The notes beneath the pieces were generated by a model, which was given only the letters and a program-made list of their open reading frames with translations, was not told the origin of the DNA and ran no database searches. 64,000 nucleotides of DNA from Adhaeribacter arboris (GTDB lineage Bacteria > Bacteroidota > Bacteroidia > Cytophagales > Hymenobacteraceae), in assembly GCF_003023845.1 (NCBI RefSeq), contig NZ_PYFT01000001.1:62001-126000 (forward strand), read 5' to 3'. Positions 47,329 through 54,415 of the stretch are shown piece by piece (within the stretch, counting starts at the first letter, position 1; every line of letters starts with the position of its first letter). A program made the position numbers and the translations under genes.

Positions 47329-48232
47329 AAAAATACCCTTGCTTTTTGCGGTCTTCCATAGCGGCTTCAGACCGCTGGTCGTCGGCGCGGGCAGCACGTT
47401 CTGTAACGCGGGCAGCAGCTACTTCAGCAATAATATCTTCAATGGTGTTGGCCGGCGAGAAAACGGCTCCGGTACAAGTCATATCACCCACCGTCCGGAA
47501 GCGAACGGTTTGTTCTTGGTACTGTTCATCTTTCAGCAAGGAAATGTATTCGGATTTCGCCAGTAAAACGCCTTTCCGGTTCACAATTTCGCGCTGGTGC
47601 GAAAAGTAAATACTCGGAATTTCGAGATTTTCGGAAGCAATATATTGCCAAATATCCAATTCGGTCCAGTTACTCAACGGAAATACCCGGAAATGTTCGC
47701 CCACATTTTTGCGGCCATTGTACAAGTGCCACAACTCCGGGCGTTGATTTTTGGGGTCCCATTGGCCAAACTCATCCCGGTGCGAAAAGAAACGTTCTTT
47801 GGCGCGGGCTTTTTCTTCGTCGCGCCGCGCGCCGCCAAAAGCCGCATCAAATTTAAATTCTTCAATGGCGCTTAGTAAAGTTACGGTTTGCAAACCGTTG
47901 CGGCTTGGGTTCGGGCCTTTTTCTTCCTGGGCTAAACCTTGGTCAATAGAATCTTGAACGGTGCGCACAATTAGGCGAGCCCCAATTTTATCTACCAGGT
48001 AATCGCGGAATTCAATGGTTTCCGGAAAGTTATGGCCGGTATCTACGTGCAGCATCGGGAAAGGTAGTTTGCTGGGCCAAAAAGCTTTGCGCGCCAGGTG
48101 CGCCATTACAATAGAATCTTTGCCGCCCGAAAACAATAGCACCGGATTTTCAAATTGAGCTACCGCTTCGCGAATCACAAAAATGGATTCGGCTTCGAGC
48201 TGTTTGAGATAACTAAGTTTATACGAATACAT
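47327..48232 (-). CDS. cysD: Sulfate adenylyltransferase subunit 2
   Basis: 301 residues. PP-loop ATPase motif SGGKDSIVMAHLARKAF near residue 35; GARRDEEKARAKERFFS and the C-terminal REIVNRKG region are typical. It catalyses the adenylyl transfer from ATP to sulfate, with CysN as GTPase partner. It is the middle gene of the minus-strand order cysC, cysD, cysN, but the gaps of about 190-200 bp are filled with repeat words, so co-transcription is probable rather than certain. Confidence 0.96.
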   Translation of the reverse strand: MYSYKLSYLKQLEAESIFVIREAVAQFENPVLLFSGGKDSIVMAHLARKAFWPSKLPFPMLHVDTGHNFPETIEFRDYLVDKIGARLIVRTVQDSIDQGLAQEEKGPNPSRNGLQTVTLLSAIEEFKFDAAFGGARRDEEKARAKERFFSHRDEFGQWDPKNQRPELWHLYNGRKNVGEHFRVFPLSNWTELDIWQYIASENLEIPSIYFSHQREIVNRKGVLLAKSEYISLLKDEQYQEQTVRFRTVGDMTCTGAVFSPANTIEDIIAEVAAARVTERAARADDQRSEAAMEDRKKQGYF

Positions 48233-48270
48233 TTTTTAGTCCATAGTCCATGGCCGATAGACCACAGTGA
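48233..48270. repeat. Intergenic tggacta-type words
   Basis: tagtccatagtccatggccg, then atagaccacag, directly upstream of cysD. A further copy tagtccacgga is at 48306. Confidence 0.5.
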
Positions 48271-48365
48271 TAATTGTTTAATTGTTATGTTGCTGAATTG
48301 TTTTTAGTCCACGGATTTAATTGTTGAGCTGCTGAATGATTGAATTGTGGAATGATGCAGGGCTA

Positions 48366-48428
48366 TAACCTTTCAATCTTTTAACTTTTCAACTTTCTAA
48401 CTTTTCAACTTTCTAACTTTTCAACTTC
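48366..48428. repeat. aacttttcaactttct tandem words
   Basis: An almost regular direct repeat: aacttttcaactttct twice, then aacttttcaactt, period about 16 bp, abutting the 3' end of cysC. Confidence 0.65.
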
Positions 48429-49035
48429 AATTCAAGCCGCCAAAGGTAAGGCGAGGTAAAATAGCATCCAATAGCTTTTGCAGGCTTTCTTCGTAGGTTT
48501 GCTGGTCGGTTCTAATTTCCAGAGCTGGATTAGTAGGCGCTTCGAAAGGGGCATCCAAACCGGTAAAGTTTTTAATTTCCCCGTTTAAAGCTTTTTTATA
48601 CAAACCTTTTACATCCCGTTGCGCGCATACTTCAAAGGGAGCATTAATGTACACTTCATAATAATCCGGTTCGCCGATAATACTTTTTGCCAGATTCCGG
48701 ATTTCGGCGGTGGGACTAATGAGCGAACAAATGGTTATTAAGCCGGCGTTTAAAAACAATTTAGCCGTTTCAGCAGACCGACGAATATTTTCCAATCGAT
48801 CGGCCTCGGAAAAACCAAGATTGTTATTAATGCCACTGCGTAAATTATCGCCATCGAGCAATTGGGTAAGATGGCCGCGCTGGTGCAGGGCAAATTCCAG
48901 ACCTTTCGCTAAAGTACTTTTACCCGATCCAGATAATCCTACCATCCAGATAACAAGTGCCCGCTGCCGGAGCAATTCTTCTTTACTGGTACGGGTAAGC
49001 GTTTGGTCGAAAATCGGGTGAATGTTTTCTGCCAT
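48427..49035 (-). CDS. cysC: Adenylylsulfate kinase
   Basis: 202 residues. P-loop GLSGSGKSTLAKGLE near residue 33; LDGDNLRSGINNNLGFSEADR is the APS-binding signature; KGLYKKALNGEIKNFTGLDAPFEAP follows. It phosphorylates APS to PAPS. The window's CysH, however, has the Cys motifs of an APS-type reductase (see that entry), so PAPS may serve sulfation instead, and CysQ next door would clear the resulting PAP. Confidence 0.95.
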   Translation of the reverse strand: MAENIHPIFDQTLTRTSKEELLRQRALVIWMVGLSGSGKSTLAKGLEFALHQRGHLTQLLDGDNLRSGINNNLGFSEADRLENIRRSAETAKLFLNAGLITICSLISPTAEIRNLAKSIIGEPDYYEVYINAPFEVCAQRDVKGLYKKALNGEIKNFTGLDAPFEAPTNPALEIRTDQQTYEESLQKLLDAILPRLTFGGLN

Positions 49036-49279
49036 GTTTCGTTTTGAAAAATTCGCGGCTAAATTAAGTCGTATTTAAATAAAATAACAGTTATTCCTTT
49101 TTAAGTTGGAAAATAAGGAAATTAGTTGCTGCCAGGTAAAAGAATCAGCAAACAAAATAGAAGGTATGTAGGCAGGAGGAATGGAGTGGATGCAATAGCT
49201 GTAGACTTTTATGTTTATCTAATTTTCTATATTGCCTCCGGAAATAATAATTTTTGTCTAAGTCCTTTACTAAAAATTT

Positions 49280-50059
49280 ATGTTACCTATCCCGTTACCT
49301 ACTTTATTACCCGGACTTCTGCAATTAGCCAAAGAAGCTGGTCGGGCTATTATGCAGGTTTATAATCAGCCAGCCAGTTTTACGCAGGTAACTTTAAAAA
49401 GCGATCAATCACCCTTAACGCAAGCCGACCAAGCCGCCCATGATATAATTGCTGCGGGTTTGGCGGCCCTAACTCCTGGCGTGCCCGTATTATCGGAAGA
49501 GGGTAAATTAGTGCCCTACGAAGAACGCAGAACCTGGGAATTTTACTGGTGCGTTGATCCGCTGGATGGTACCAAAGAATTTATTGGCCGGAATGGAGAA
49601 TTTACGGTCAACATTGCCTTAATAGTCAACAATGTACCAATCGCTGGTATTATTTACGCTCCGGTAACCGACGAACTTTATTACACCGATGGGCAAAATG
49701 GAGCCTACAAACAAGCAGGTACTAAAGCAGAAGAAAAGCTTCAGGTAAGCGGTAAAACAGAAAAATTGGTGGTGGTAAAAAGCCGGTCGCACAGCACTCC
49801 GGAAGAAATTACTTTTTTAGAGCAATTTCCGGTAGCCACCGAAATCCGGATTGGCTCCTCCTTAAAATTCTGTTTAATTGCCGAAGGAAAAGCGCAGCTT
49901 TACTTCCGGCATGGCCCAACCATGGAGTGGGACACGGCCGCCGGACAAGCCATTCTGGCACAAGCGGGCGGTCAGTTAACCAGTCCTACAGGTGAGCCGT
50001 TCCAATATAATAAGCCATCGCTGGTAAATGGCAGTTTTTTGTGTACGAGTTGGCAGTAA
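49280..50059 (+). CDS. cysQ: 3'(2'),5'-bisphosphate nucleotidase
   Basis: 259 residues of the inositol monophosphatase fold. Metal-binding motifs in order: LTQADQAAHD, LSEEG, WCVDPLDGTKEFI and WDTAAGQAILAQAGG. It hydrolyses PAP to AMP and phosphate, removing the inhibitory by-product of PAPS use. It is divergent from cysC across a 244-bp gap and lies upstream of the cysteine operon leader, which has its own promoter. Confidence 0.95.
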   Translation: MLPIPLPTLLPGLLQLAKEAGRAIMQVYNQPASFTQVTLKSDQSPLTQADQAAHDIIAAGLAALTPGVPVLSEEGKLVPYEERRTWEFYWCVDPLDGTKEFIGRNGEFTVNIALIVNNVPIAGIIYAPVTDELYYTDGQNGAYKQAGTKAEEKLQVSGKTEKLVVVKSRSHSTPEEITFLEQFPVATEIRIGSSLKFCLIAEGKAQLYFRHGPTMEWDTAAGQAILAQAGGQLTSPTGEPFQYNKPSLVNGSFLCTSWQ

Positions 50060-50112
50060 AAGTTTCGTTTACTACTTTCAGGATAACGCGGCATTAAATT
50101 TGTTCGAAAATA

Positions 50113-50143
50113 TTTTGTGCTATGATATAGTTTTTTACCTTTG
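50113..50143 (+). promoter_or_regulatory. Bacteroidota-type promoter of the cysteine operon
   Basis: TTTTG at 50113-50117 and TACCTTTG at 50136-50143, 18 bp apart, match the -33 TTTG / -7 TAnnTTTG consensus of the Bacteroidota primary sigma factor very well. The predicted transcript starts just before the leader ORF at 50161. Confidence 0.8.
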
Positions 50144-50160
50144 CCACAATTAATTAAAAA

Positions 50161-50253
50161 ATGAAAATAAAAAACAACCTTTTTACTGGTATTTATGCCG
50201 CTGCTTGTTGCTGTTGCGCTAGGTTAGTGCCTGCGGAAAGGTTTGCTGTTTAA
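50161..50253 (+). CDS. Cysteine-rich leader peptide 1 (attenuation)
   Basis: 30 codons: ATG, a short basic/hydrophobic start (MKIKNNLF), then AAACCCCAR with four consecutive Cys codons (TGT TGC TGT TGC, 50206-50217), ending FAV-stop. The tip after the Cys run, ggaaaggttt at 50235-50244, duplicates the 3' arm of the terminator at 50299-50308, so it can pair with the 5' arm instead. A ribosome stalled on Cys codons would leave it free (read-through); a ribosome reaching the stop would cover it (termination). The peptide itself probably has no function. Too short for standard gene finders. Confidence 0.85.
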   Translation: MKIKNNLFTGIYAAACCCCARLVPAERFAV

Positions 50254-50280
50254 GGATTAATTAAAATAGCAATAATATTT

Positions 50281-50313
50281 AAAGCCTTTCCGAAACCAGG
50301 AAAGGTTTTTTTT
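50281..50313 (+). terminator. Attenuator 1
   Basis: An 11-bp stem with one G-U pair (aaagcctttcc 50281-50291; ggaaaggtttt 50299-50309), 7-nt loop, and eight T's. The alternative pairing of its 5' arm with 50235-50244 has ten base pairs of almost identical sequence. Confidence 0.88.
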
Positions 50314-50337
50314 GTTTATAGGTAAAAGAATTAAAAA

Positions 50338-50424
50338 ATGAACAAACAACTAATTTTCAATTTTGCGGCGTGTTGCTGTTGCTGTGCTTGCCCCTGGGAA
50401 GGCCTTGATGCGCCTGCGTGTTGA
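50338..50424 (+). CDS. Cysteine-rich leader peptide 2 (attenuation)
   Basis: 28 codons, MNKQLIFNFAA then five consecutive Cys codons (50371-50385), Ala, another Cys, and Cys again as the last residue: seven Cys in all. The segment gggaaggc at 50396-50403, right after the Cys codons, can pair with the 5' arm of the terminator at 50446 (eight pairs with one bulge). Same architecture as leader 1 but different sequence outside the Cys run, which argues for selection on the codons rather than a recent duplication. Confidence 0.85.
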   Translation: MNKQLIFNFAACCCCCACPWEGLDAPAC

Positions 50425-50445
50425 TTTTAGGATACGTATATTATC

Positions 50446-50477
50446 AAGCCTTTCCCGCAACCGGAAAGGCTTTTTTT
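50446..50477 (+). terminator. Attenuator 2
   Basis: A perfect 10-bp stem (aagcctttcc 50446-50455; ggaaaggctt 50463-50472), 7-nt loop and a run of seven T's, 46 bp before cysM. A T-tailed hairpin directly ahead of an operon makes sense only as a conditional terminator. Confidence 0.88.
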
Positions 50478-50523
50478 ATTTCTTTTTACTAAAAATTTAT
50501 TTCAGACTTAAAATTATATAAAT

Positions 50524-51456
50524 ATGCTTCTCACCGCCGAAACGCTTGATTTGCAAGAGCAACTAACTAATTTAAGTTCATTTATCGGCAATACGCCCTT
50601 GTTCCCGATTACCCGCGCCTTTGCCAAACCGGGAGTAAAAATTTACGCCAAACTGGAATGGCAGCAATTAGGCGGCAGCGTAAAGGCTCGGCCGGCTTTC
50701 CGGATTATCCAGGATGCGGTCAAAAGCGGTCGTTTACAACCGGGTCAATCTTTATTAGATGCTTCGAGCGGTAATACGGCCATAGCTTACGCCGCCATTG
50801 GAGCCGCTATTCAAATTCCGGTAACTATCTGCTTACCCGAAAATGCCTCCGACGAACGTAAAACTTTGCTTAAAGCTTTCGGGGCGAATATTGTTTATAC
50901 ATCGCGTTTCGGCTCCACGGACGAAGCTCAGGAAATAGCCAAACAATTGTTCTCGGATTATCCGGATCGTTATTTCTATGCCGACCAATACGGTAACCAA
51001 AGCAACTGGCAAGCCCATTACCATACCACCGCGAACGAAATTTTCCGGCAAACCAAAGGAGAAATTACGCACTTTGTGGCGGGTTTAGGAACTACCGGCA
51101 CTTTTACCGGCACTAGCCGCAAGTTAAAAGAACTTAACCCGGAGATTGAATTAATTTCGTTGCAGCCTGATGCGGCCATGCACGGCCTGGAAGGTTGGAA
51201 ACATTTGGAAACAGCTCGCGTGCCTAAAATTTACGATAGTACTCTGGCTAATCAAAATTTAGCCATCGACACGTACGAAGCATTTGATTTAATTCAAAAA
51301 GTGGCGCAAACCGAAGGTTTGTTAATTAGCCCATCGGCAGCCGCTAATTTAGCGGGGGCCATTAAAGTAGCCGAAAGTATTGACGAAGGAGTAATTGTTA
51401 CGGTTTTCCCGGACAATGCCGAAAAGTACAGCGAAGTGTTGAAATCGCTTTTTTAA
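50524..51456 (+). CDS. cysM: Cysteine synthase, CysM/CysK family
   Basis: 310 residues. PLP Lys in GGSVKARPAFRII near residue 50; SSGNTAIAYA binds the cofactor phosphate; GLGTTGTFTGTSRKL and SPSAAANLAGA follow. The enzyme makes cysteine from an activated serine (O-acetyl- or O-phosphoserine) and a sulfide donor. The downstream JAMM protease, sulfur carrier and E1-like enzyme point to the CysM/CysO/Mec-type route, in which sulfur comes from a protein thiocarboxylate. It is the first gene after the double attenuator. Confidence 0.93.
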   Translation: MLLTAETLDLQEQLTNLSSFIGNTPLFPITRAFAKPGVKIYAKLEWQQLGGSVKARPAFRIIQDAVKSGRLQPGQSLLDASSGNTAIAYAAIGAAIQIPVTICLPENASDERKTLLKAFGANIVYTSRFGSTDEAQEIAKQLFSDYPDRYFYADQYGNQSNWQAHYHTTANEIFRQTKGEITHFVAGLGTTGTFTGTSRKLKELNPEIELISLQPDAAMHGLEGWKHLETARVPKIYDSTLANQNLAIDTYEAFDLIQKVAQTEGLLISPSAAANLAGAIKVAESIDEGVIVTVFPDNAEKYSEVLKSLF

Positions 51457-51534
51457 GATTTAAGACAATAGTAGCCACGTGCTGAACATAAGACTAAATA
51501 CTTTTAAGGTAAATTAAGCTTAGCTAATAAATTA

Positions 51535-51972
51535 ATGAGATTACAACTAACCGAAGCCGCGCAACGCATTATTCAAGAGCATGCTACCGAAATTTTTCCG
51601 GATGAATGCTGCGGTTTTCTGTACGGCGAGGAAAAGGAAGTGCGACTAATTCAGGAAGCGGTTCCGGTGATTAATAGCAAAGATGGTGATAAGCGTCGCC
51701 GGTTCGAGATATCGCCGGAAGACTACATGCGGGCCGAGAGGTACGCACTGGAAAATAATACCAGCTTATTAGGTGTGTATCATTCGCATCCTAATCATCC
51801 GGCCCGGCCATCTGAGCATGATTTAAAGCAAGCCGTTCCTTTTTTCTCTTACATTATTGTATCGGTTATGGAAGGTAAAATAGCCGATATTACTTCCTGG
51901 CAGTTAAACGAAGCCGACCAGTTTGAAGAAGAAAATATTTTACAACCTGAAAATTATACTAGCAATACCTAA
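51535..51972 (+). CDS. JAMM/MPN metalloprotease (Mec+-like)
   Basis: 145 residues. The zinc site is complete: Glu in the early DECCGFLYG segment, then HSHPNHPARPSEHD, i.e. HxHP-x5-PSxxD. In the known CysO pathway such an enzyme clips cysteine off the carrier's C-terminus; in relatives (QbsD, HcyD) it removes residues after Gly-Gly to activate the carrier. Here the carrier gene follows after 3 bp and ends Gly-Gly-Val, so both roles are possible. Confidence 0.92.
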   Translation: MRLQLTEAAQRIIQEHATEIFPDECCGFLYGEEKEVRLIQEAVPVINSKDGDKRRRFEISPEDYMRAERYALENNTSLLGVYHSHPNHPARPSEHDLKQAVPFFSYIIVSVMEGKIADITSWQLNEADQFEEENILQPENYTSNT

Positions 51973-51975
51973 AAA

Positions 51976-52251
51976 ATGGCAAAAATAATTATTCCTACTC
52001 CGCTCCGGAAATTTACCGGCAACCAGGCTACCATTGAAACCAACGGTTCTACCGTGCTGGAAAGTCTGCAAAGCTTAGCGGAAACCCATCCGGACATAAA
52101 GAAACATTTATTCGATGATAGCGGACAGGTTCGTAAGTTTGTGCGGTTATACTTGGGTGATGAAGACATTAAAGCTCTTCAGAACGAACAAACTACGGTG
52201 CAGGCTAACTCGGTTATCAGCATAATTCCGGCTATTGCGGGTGGAGTTTAG
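51976..52251 (+). CDS. MoaD/ThiS-family sulfur carrier (CysO-like)
   Basis: 91 residues with the beta-grasp fold. IIIPTPLRKFTGNQATIETNG at the start and VRLYLGDEDIKALQ, then VISIIPAIAGGV at the end. The Gly-Gly that would be adenylated and thiocarboxylated is followed by one extra Val, so maturation is expected. It probably carries sulfide as a thiocarboxylate to CysM. Translationally tight (3 bp) with the JAMM gene. Confidence 0.92.
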   Translation: MAKIIIPTPLRKFTGNQATIETNGSTVLESLQSLAETHPDIKKHLFDDSGQVRKFVRLYLGDEDIKALQNEQTTVQANSVISIIPAIAGGV

Positions 52252-52256
52252 AACCT

Positions 52257-52284
52257 AGTTTATGGTCAATAGTCCACGATAACT
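52257..52284. repeat. Intergenic tggacta-type words
   Basis: agtttatggtcaatagtcca then cgataac in the 99-bp gap between the carrier and MoeB-like genes. It interrupts an otherwise compact operon. Confidence 0.4.
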
Positions 52285-52350
52285 AAAAATATTTTAAATA
52301 GAATGCCAGATAGTAATGGCATAAAAAGATAAAAGTTAATACCTGCTAAA

Positions 52351-53493
52351 ATGGTAACTTTCAGTAAACAAGAATTAGAGCGGTACAGCCGCCATTTAAT
52401 TATACCCGAATTTAATATAGAAGGGCAACGTCGCCTCAAAGCTGCCAAAGTATTGGTGGTAGGAACCGGTGGGTTAGGCAGCCCCTTATTGTTGTATTTA
52501 ACCGCCGCCGGTGTGGGCACCATTGGCATCCTAGATTTTGATATTGTCGACGATAGTAATCTGCAGCGCCAGGTATTATTTAGTGTGGCCGATGTAGGCA
52601 AACCTAAAGTAGAAGCGGCGAAAGCTCGTTTAGAAGCCTTAAATCCGCACGTAAATTTTGTGGTGCACAACGAACGCCTCACTTCCGAAAATGCCCTTGA
52701 GATTATCAAAGATTATGATTTAGTAGCTGATGGTACCGATAATTTCCCGACCCGTTATTTAGTGAACGATGCCTGCGTTATTTTAAATAAACCAAATGTT
52801 TATGGCTCCATTTTCCGTTTTGAAGGCCAGGTATCGGTGTTTAACTACACCGATGCCGAAGGTAAAACCGGTCCTAACTACCGCGATTTATTTCCTACCC
52901 CGCCGCCTCCCGGTTTAGTACCAAGCTGCGCCGAAGGTGGCGTATTAGGGGTGCTGCCTGGTATTATTGGTTCATTGCAAGCCAACGAAGTAATCAAAGT
53001 ATTAACGGGAGTAGGGGATCCTTTGTCCGGCCGGTTATTTTTATTTGATGCGGCTACTTTCGAAACCCGGGTACTTAAGGTACACAAAGACCCCAGTAAC
53101 GCACCCATAACCGAGCTGATTGATTATGAGTTTTTCTGCGGCATCGGCGCTGAAGACGAAGAGGATAAAGAAAAAGTAAAAGAGATTACGGTGAGCGATT
53201 TACAAGCCTGGCAAGACAACCATACCGATTTCCAGTTGATAGATGTACGCGAACCTTACGAATACGAAATTGCTAATTTACACGGCGAATTAATTCCACT
53301 GGGCGAAGTAGAAACCGCTATTGATAAAATTGCCTCCGATAAAAATGTGGTGGTGCATTGCCGCTCGGGTGCCCGTAGTGCCAAAGCTATAGCCGCACTC
53401 GAGAAGAAATACGGTTTTAAAAATTTGTACAACTTAAAAGGTGGCATTTTAGCCTGGGCGAACGAAATCGACCCAACCATGGCAAAGTACTAG
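52351..53493 (+). CDS. moeB: MoeB/ThiF E1-like adenylyltransferase with rhodanese domain
   Basis: 380 residues. The adenylation domain (1-245) has VVGTGGLGSPLLLYL, DADIVD-like IDFDIVDDSNLQRQ, and GTDNFPTRYLVNDAC. The zinc-binding Cys pairs of MoeB are largely missing. The C-terminal rhodanese domain (275-375) has the active-site Cys in VHCRSGARSAKAI. It would adenylate the carrier's C-terminal glycine and, through the rhodanese Cys, deliver sulfur to form the thiocarboxylate. Its place after the CysO-like gene supports that role. Confidence 0.93.
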   Translation: MVTFSKQELERYSRHLIIPEFNIEGQRRLKAAKVLVVGTGGLGSPLLLYLTAAGVGTIGILDFDIVDDSNLQRQVLFSVADVGKPKVEAAKARLEALNPHVNFVVHNERLTSENALEIIKDYDLVADGTDNFPTRYLVNDACVILNKPNVYGSIFRFEGQVSVFNYTDAEGKTGPNYRDLFPTPPPPGLVPSCAEGGVLGVLPGIIGSLQANEVIKVLTGVGDPLSGRLFLFDAATFETRVLKVHKDPSNAPITELIDYEFFCGIGAEDEEDKEKVKEITVSDLQAWQDNHTDFQLIDVREPYEYEIANLHGELIPLGEVETAIDKIASDKNVVVHCRSGARSAKAIAALEKKYGFKNLYNLKGGILAWANEIDPTMAKY

Positions 53494-53734
53494 TTAGTCG
53501 ACAGTTCATAGACCATAGTCCACGTTTAATAGACCATAGAAGATACTAATTAATTGGACGATGAACAATGGATGGTTAAATAGGAACTATCGACTAACTA
53601 AATGAAAGTATTAAAAGATAAAACTACGGTCTATGGACTATGGACTGAAAATTAAAACTGTGGTCTTTGGACTATCGTCCGTGGACTATAAACTAAAACC
53701 GTGGTCTATAAACCATGGACTATGGACTAAAACA
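53494..53734. repeat. Large block of tggacta/ccatagtcca words
   Basis: The 241-bp gap between moeB and cysH consists almost wholly of degenerate copies of tggactatgg, gtggtcta and accatagtccac in both orientations, period roughly 7-8 or multiples. Best copies: ctatggactatggactg, gtggtctttggactatc, ccatggactatggacta. It could form many alternative hairpins. It makes the cysH frame appear 34 codons too long. Confidence 0.7.
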
Positions 53735-54412
53735 ATGACTCAATTTGAACAATTAACCGAGGATATCCGGCAGGACTTAGAAGCCTATAAAGCCCGTGGA
53801 TTAAAAATATTTGCTTCTTCGTCGCTGCAAACGAATAGTATGCCGCTGCTGCATATTATTAGCCAAGTCGCCCCCGAAACCCCCGTTTACTTTTTAAATA
53901 CAGGTTACCATTTTCCGGAAACCTTAGCTTTCCGGCAACAAGTTAAAGATTTACTAGGCCTAAATATTACCGATTTATATTCGGCGGTTCCTAAATACCA
54001 GCAACGGGATGCTTCCGGTCGTTTGTTATTTACTTCTGACCCGGATTATTGCTGCTACTTAAATAAAATACAACCTTTAGAGCCCATTTTAGCGAGCCAC
54101 GACGTGTGGATTAGTGGCGTACGGGGCGACCAAAGTAAAGTGCGGGCCCAAATGAAACGCGAAGAAAAAGCGCCCAATGGGGTACTGCGTTACCACCCCA
54201 TGCTCGGCTGGACGAGCAAGATGGTGTACGATTACATTCGCCTGCATAAACTACCGAAACATCCGCTCGAAGGCGAAGGCTACGTGAGCATTGGTTGCGA
54301 ACCTTGCACCCGCAAAATAGACGTAGATGCCTTGCTTGACGACCGCAATGGCCGCTGGTTTGGCATGAATAAAACCGAATGCGGTTTACATACGCAATTA
54401 ATCTCCAAATAA
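53735..54412 (+). CDS. cysH: Adenylylsulfate reductase (4Fe-4S, CysH family)
   Basis: 225 residues from the ATG at 53735 (MTQFEQLTEDIRQ). The frame is open another 34 codons upstream, but these are intergenic repeat words, so that start is rejected. SSLQTNSMPLL is the PP-loop-like region. CCYLNKIQPL and GCEPCTRKI give the CC...CxxC set that binds a 4Fe-4S cluster, so this is the APS-reducing type; ECGLH carries the catalytic Cys. It makes sulfite. The sulfite reductase is not in the window. Confidence 0.94.
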   Translation: MTQFEQLTEDIRQDLEAYKARGLKIFASSSLQTNSMPLLHIISQVAPETPVYFLNTGYHFPETLAFRQQVKDLLGLNITDLYSAVPKYQQRDASGRLLFTSDPDYCCYLNKIQPLEPILASHDVWISGVRGDQSKVRAQMKREEKAPNGVLRYHPMLGWTSKMVYDYIRLHKLPKHPLEGEGYVSIGCEPCTRKIDVDALLDDRNGRWFGMNKTECGLHTQLISK

Positions 54413-54415
54413 AAC

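Noticed and set aside
50144-50523. Riboswitch or T-box as the controller of the cysteine operon
   Set aside because: No conserved aptamer or T-box sequence seen; Cys-codon runs with alternative pairing are a better explanation.
53633-53734. Upstream extension of cysH
   Set aside because: 34 codons of translated tggacta words; the ATG at 53735 gives the normal CysH start.
53494-53734. CRISPR array
   Set aside because: Repeats are 7-10 bp, degenerate, in both orientations and without unique spacers of fixed length.
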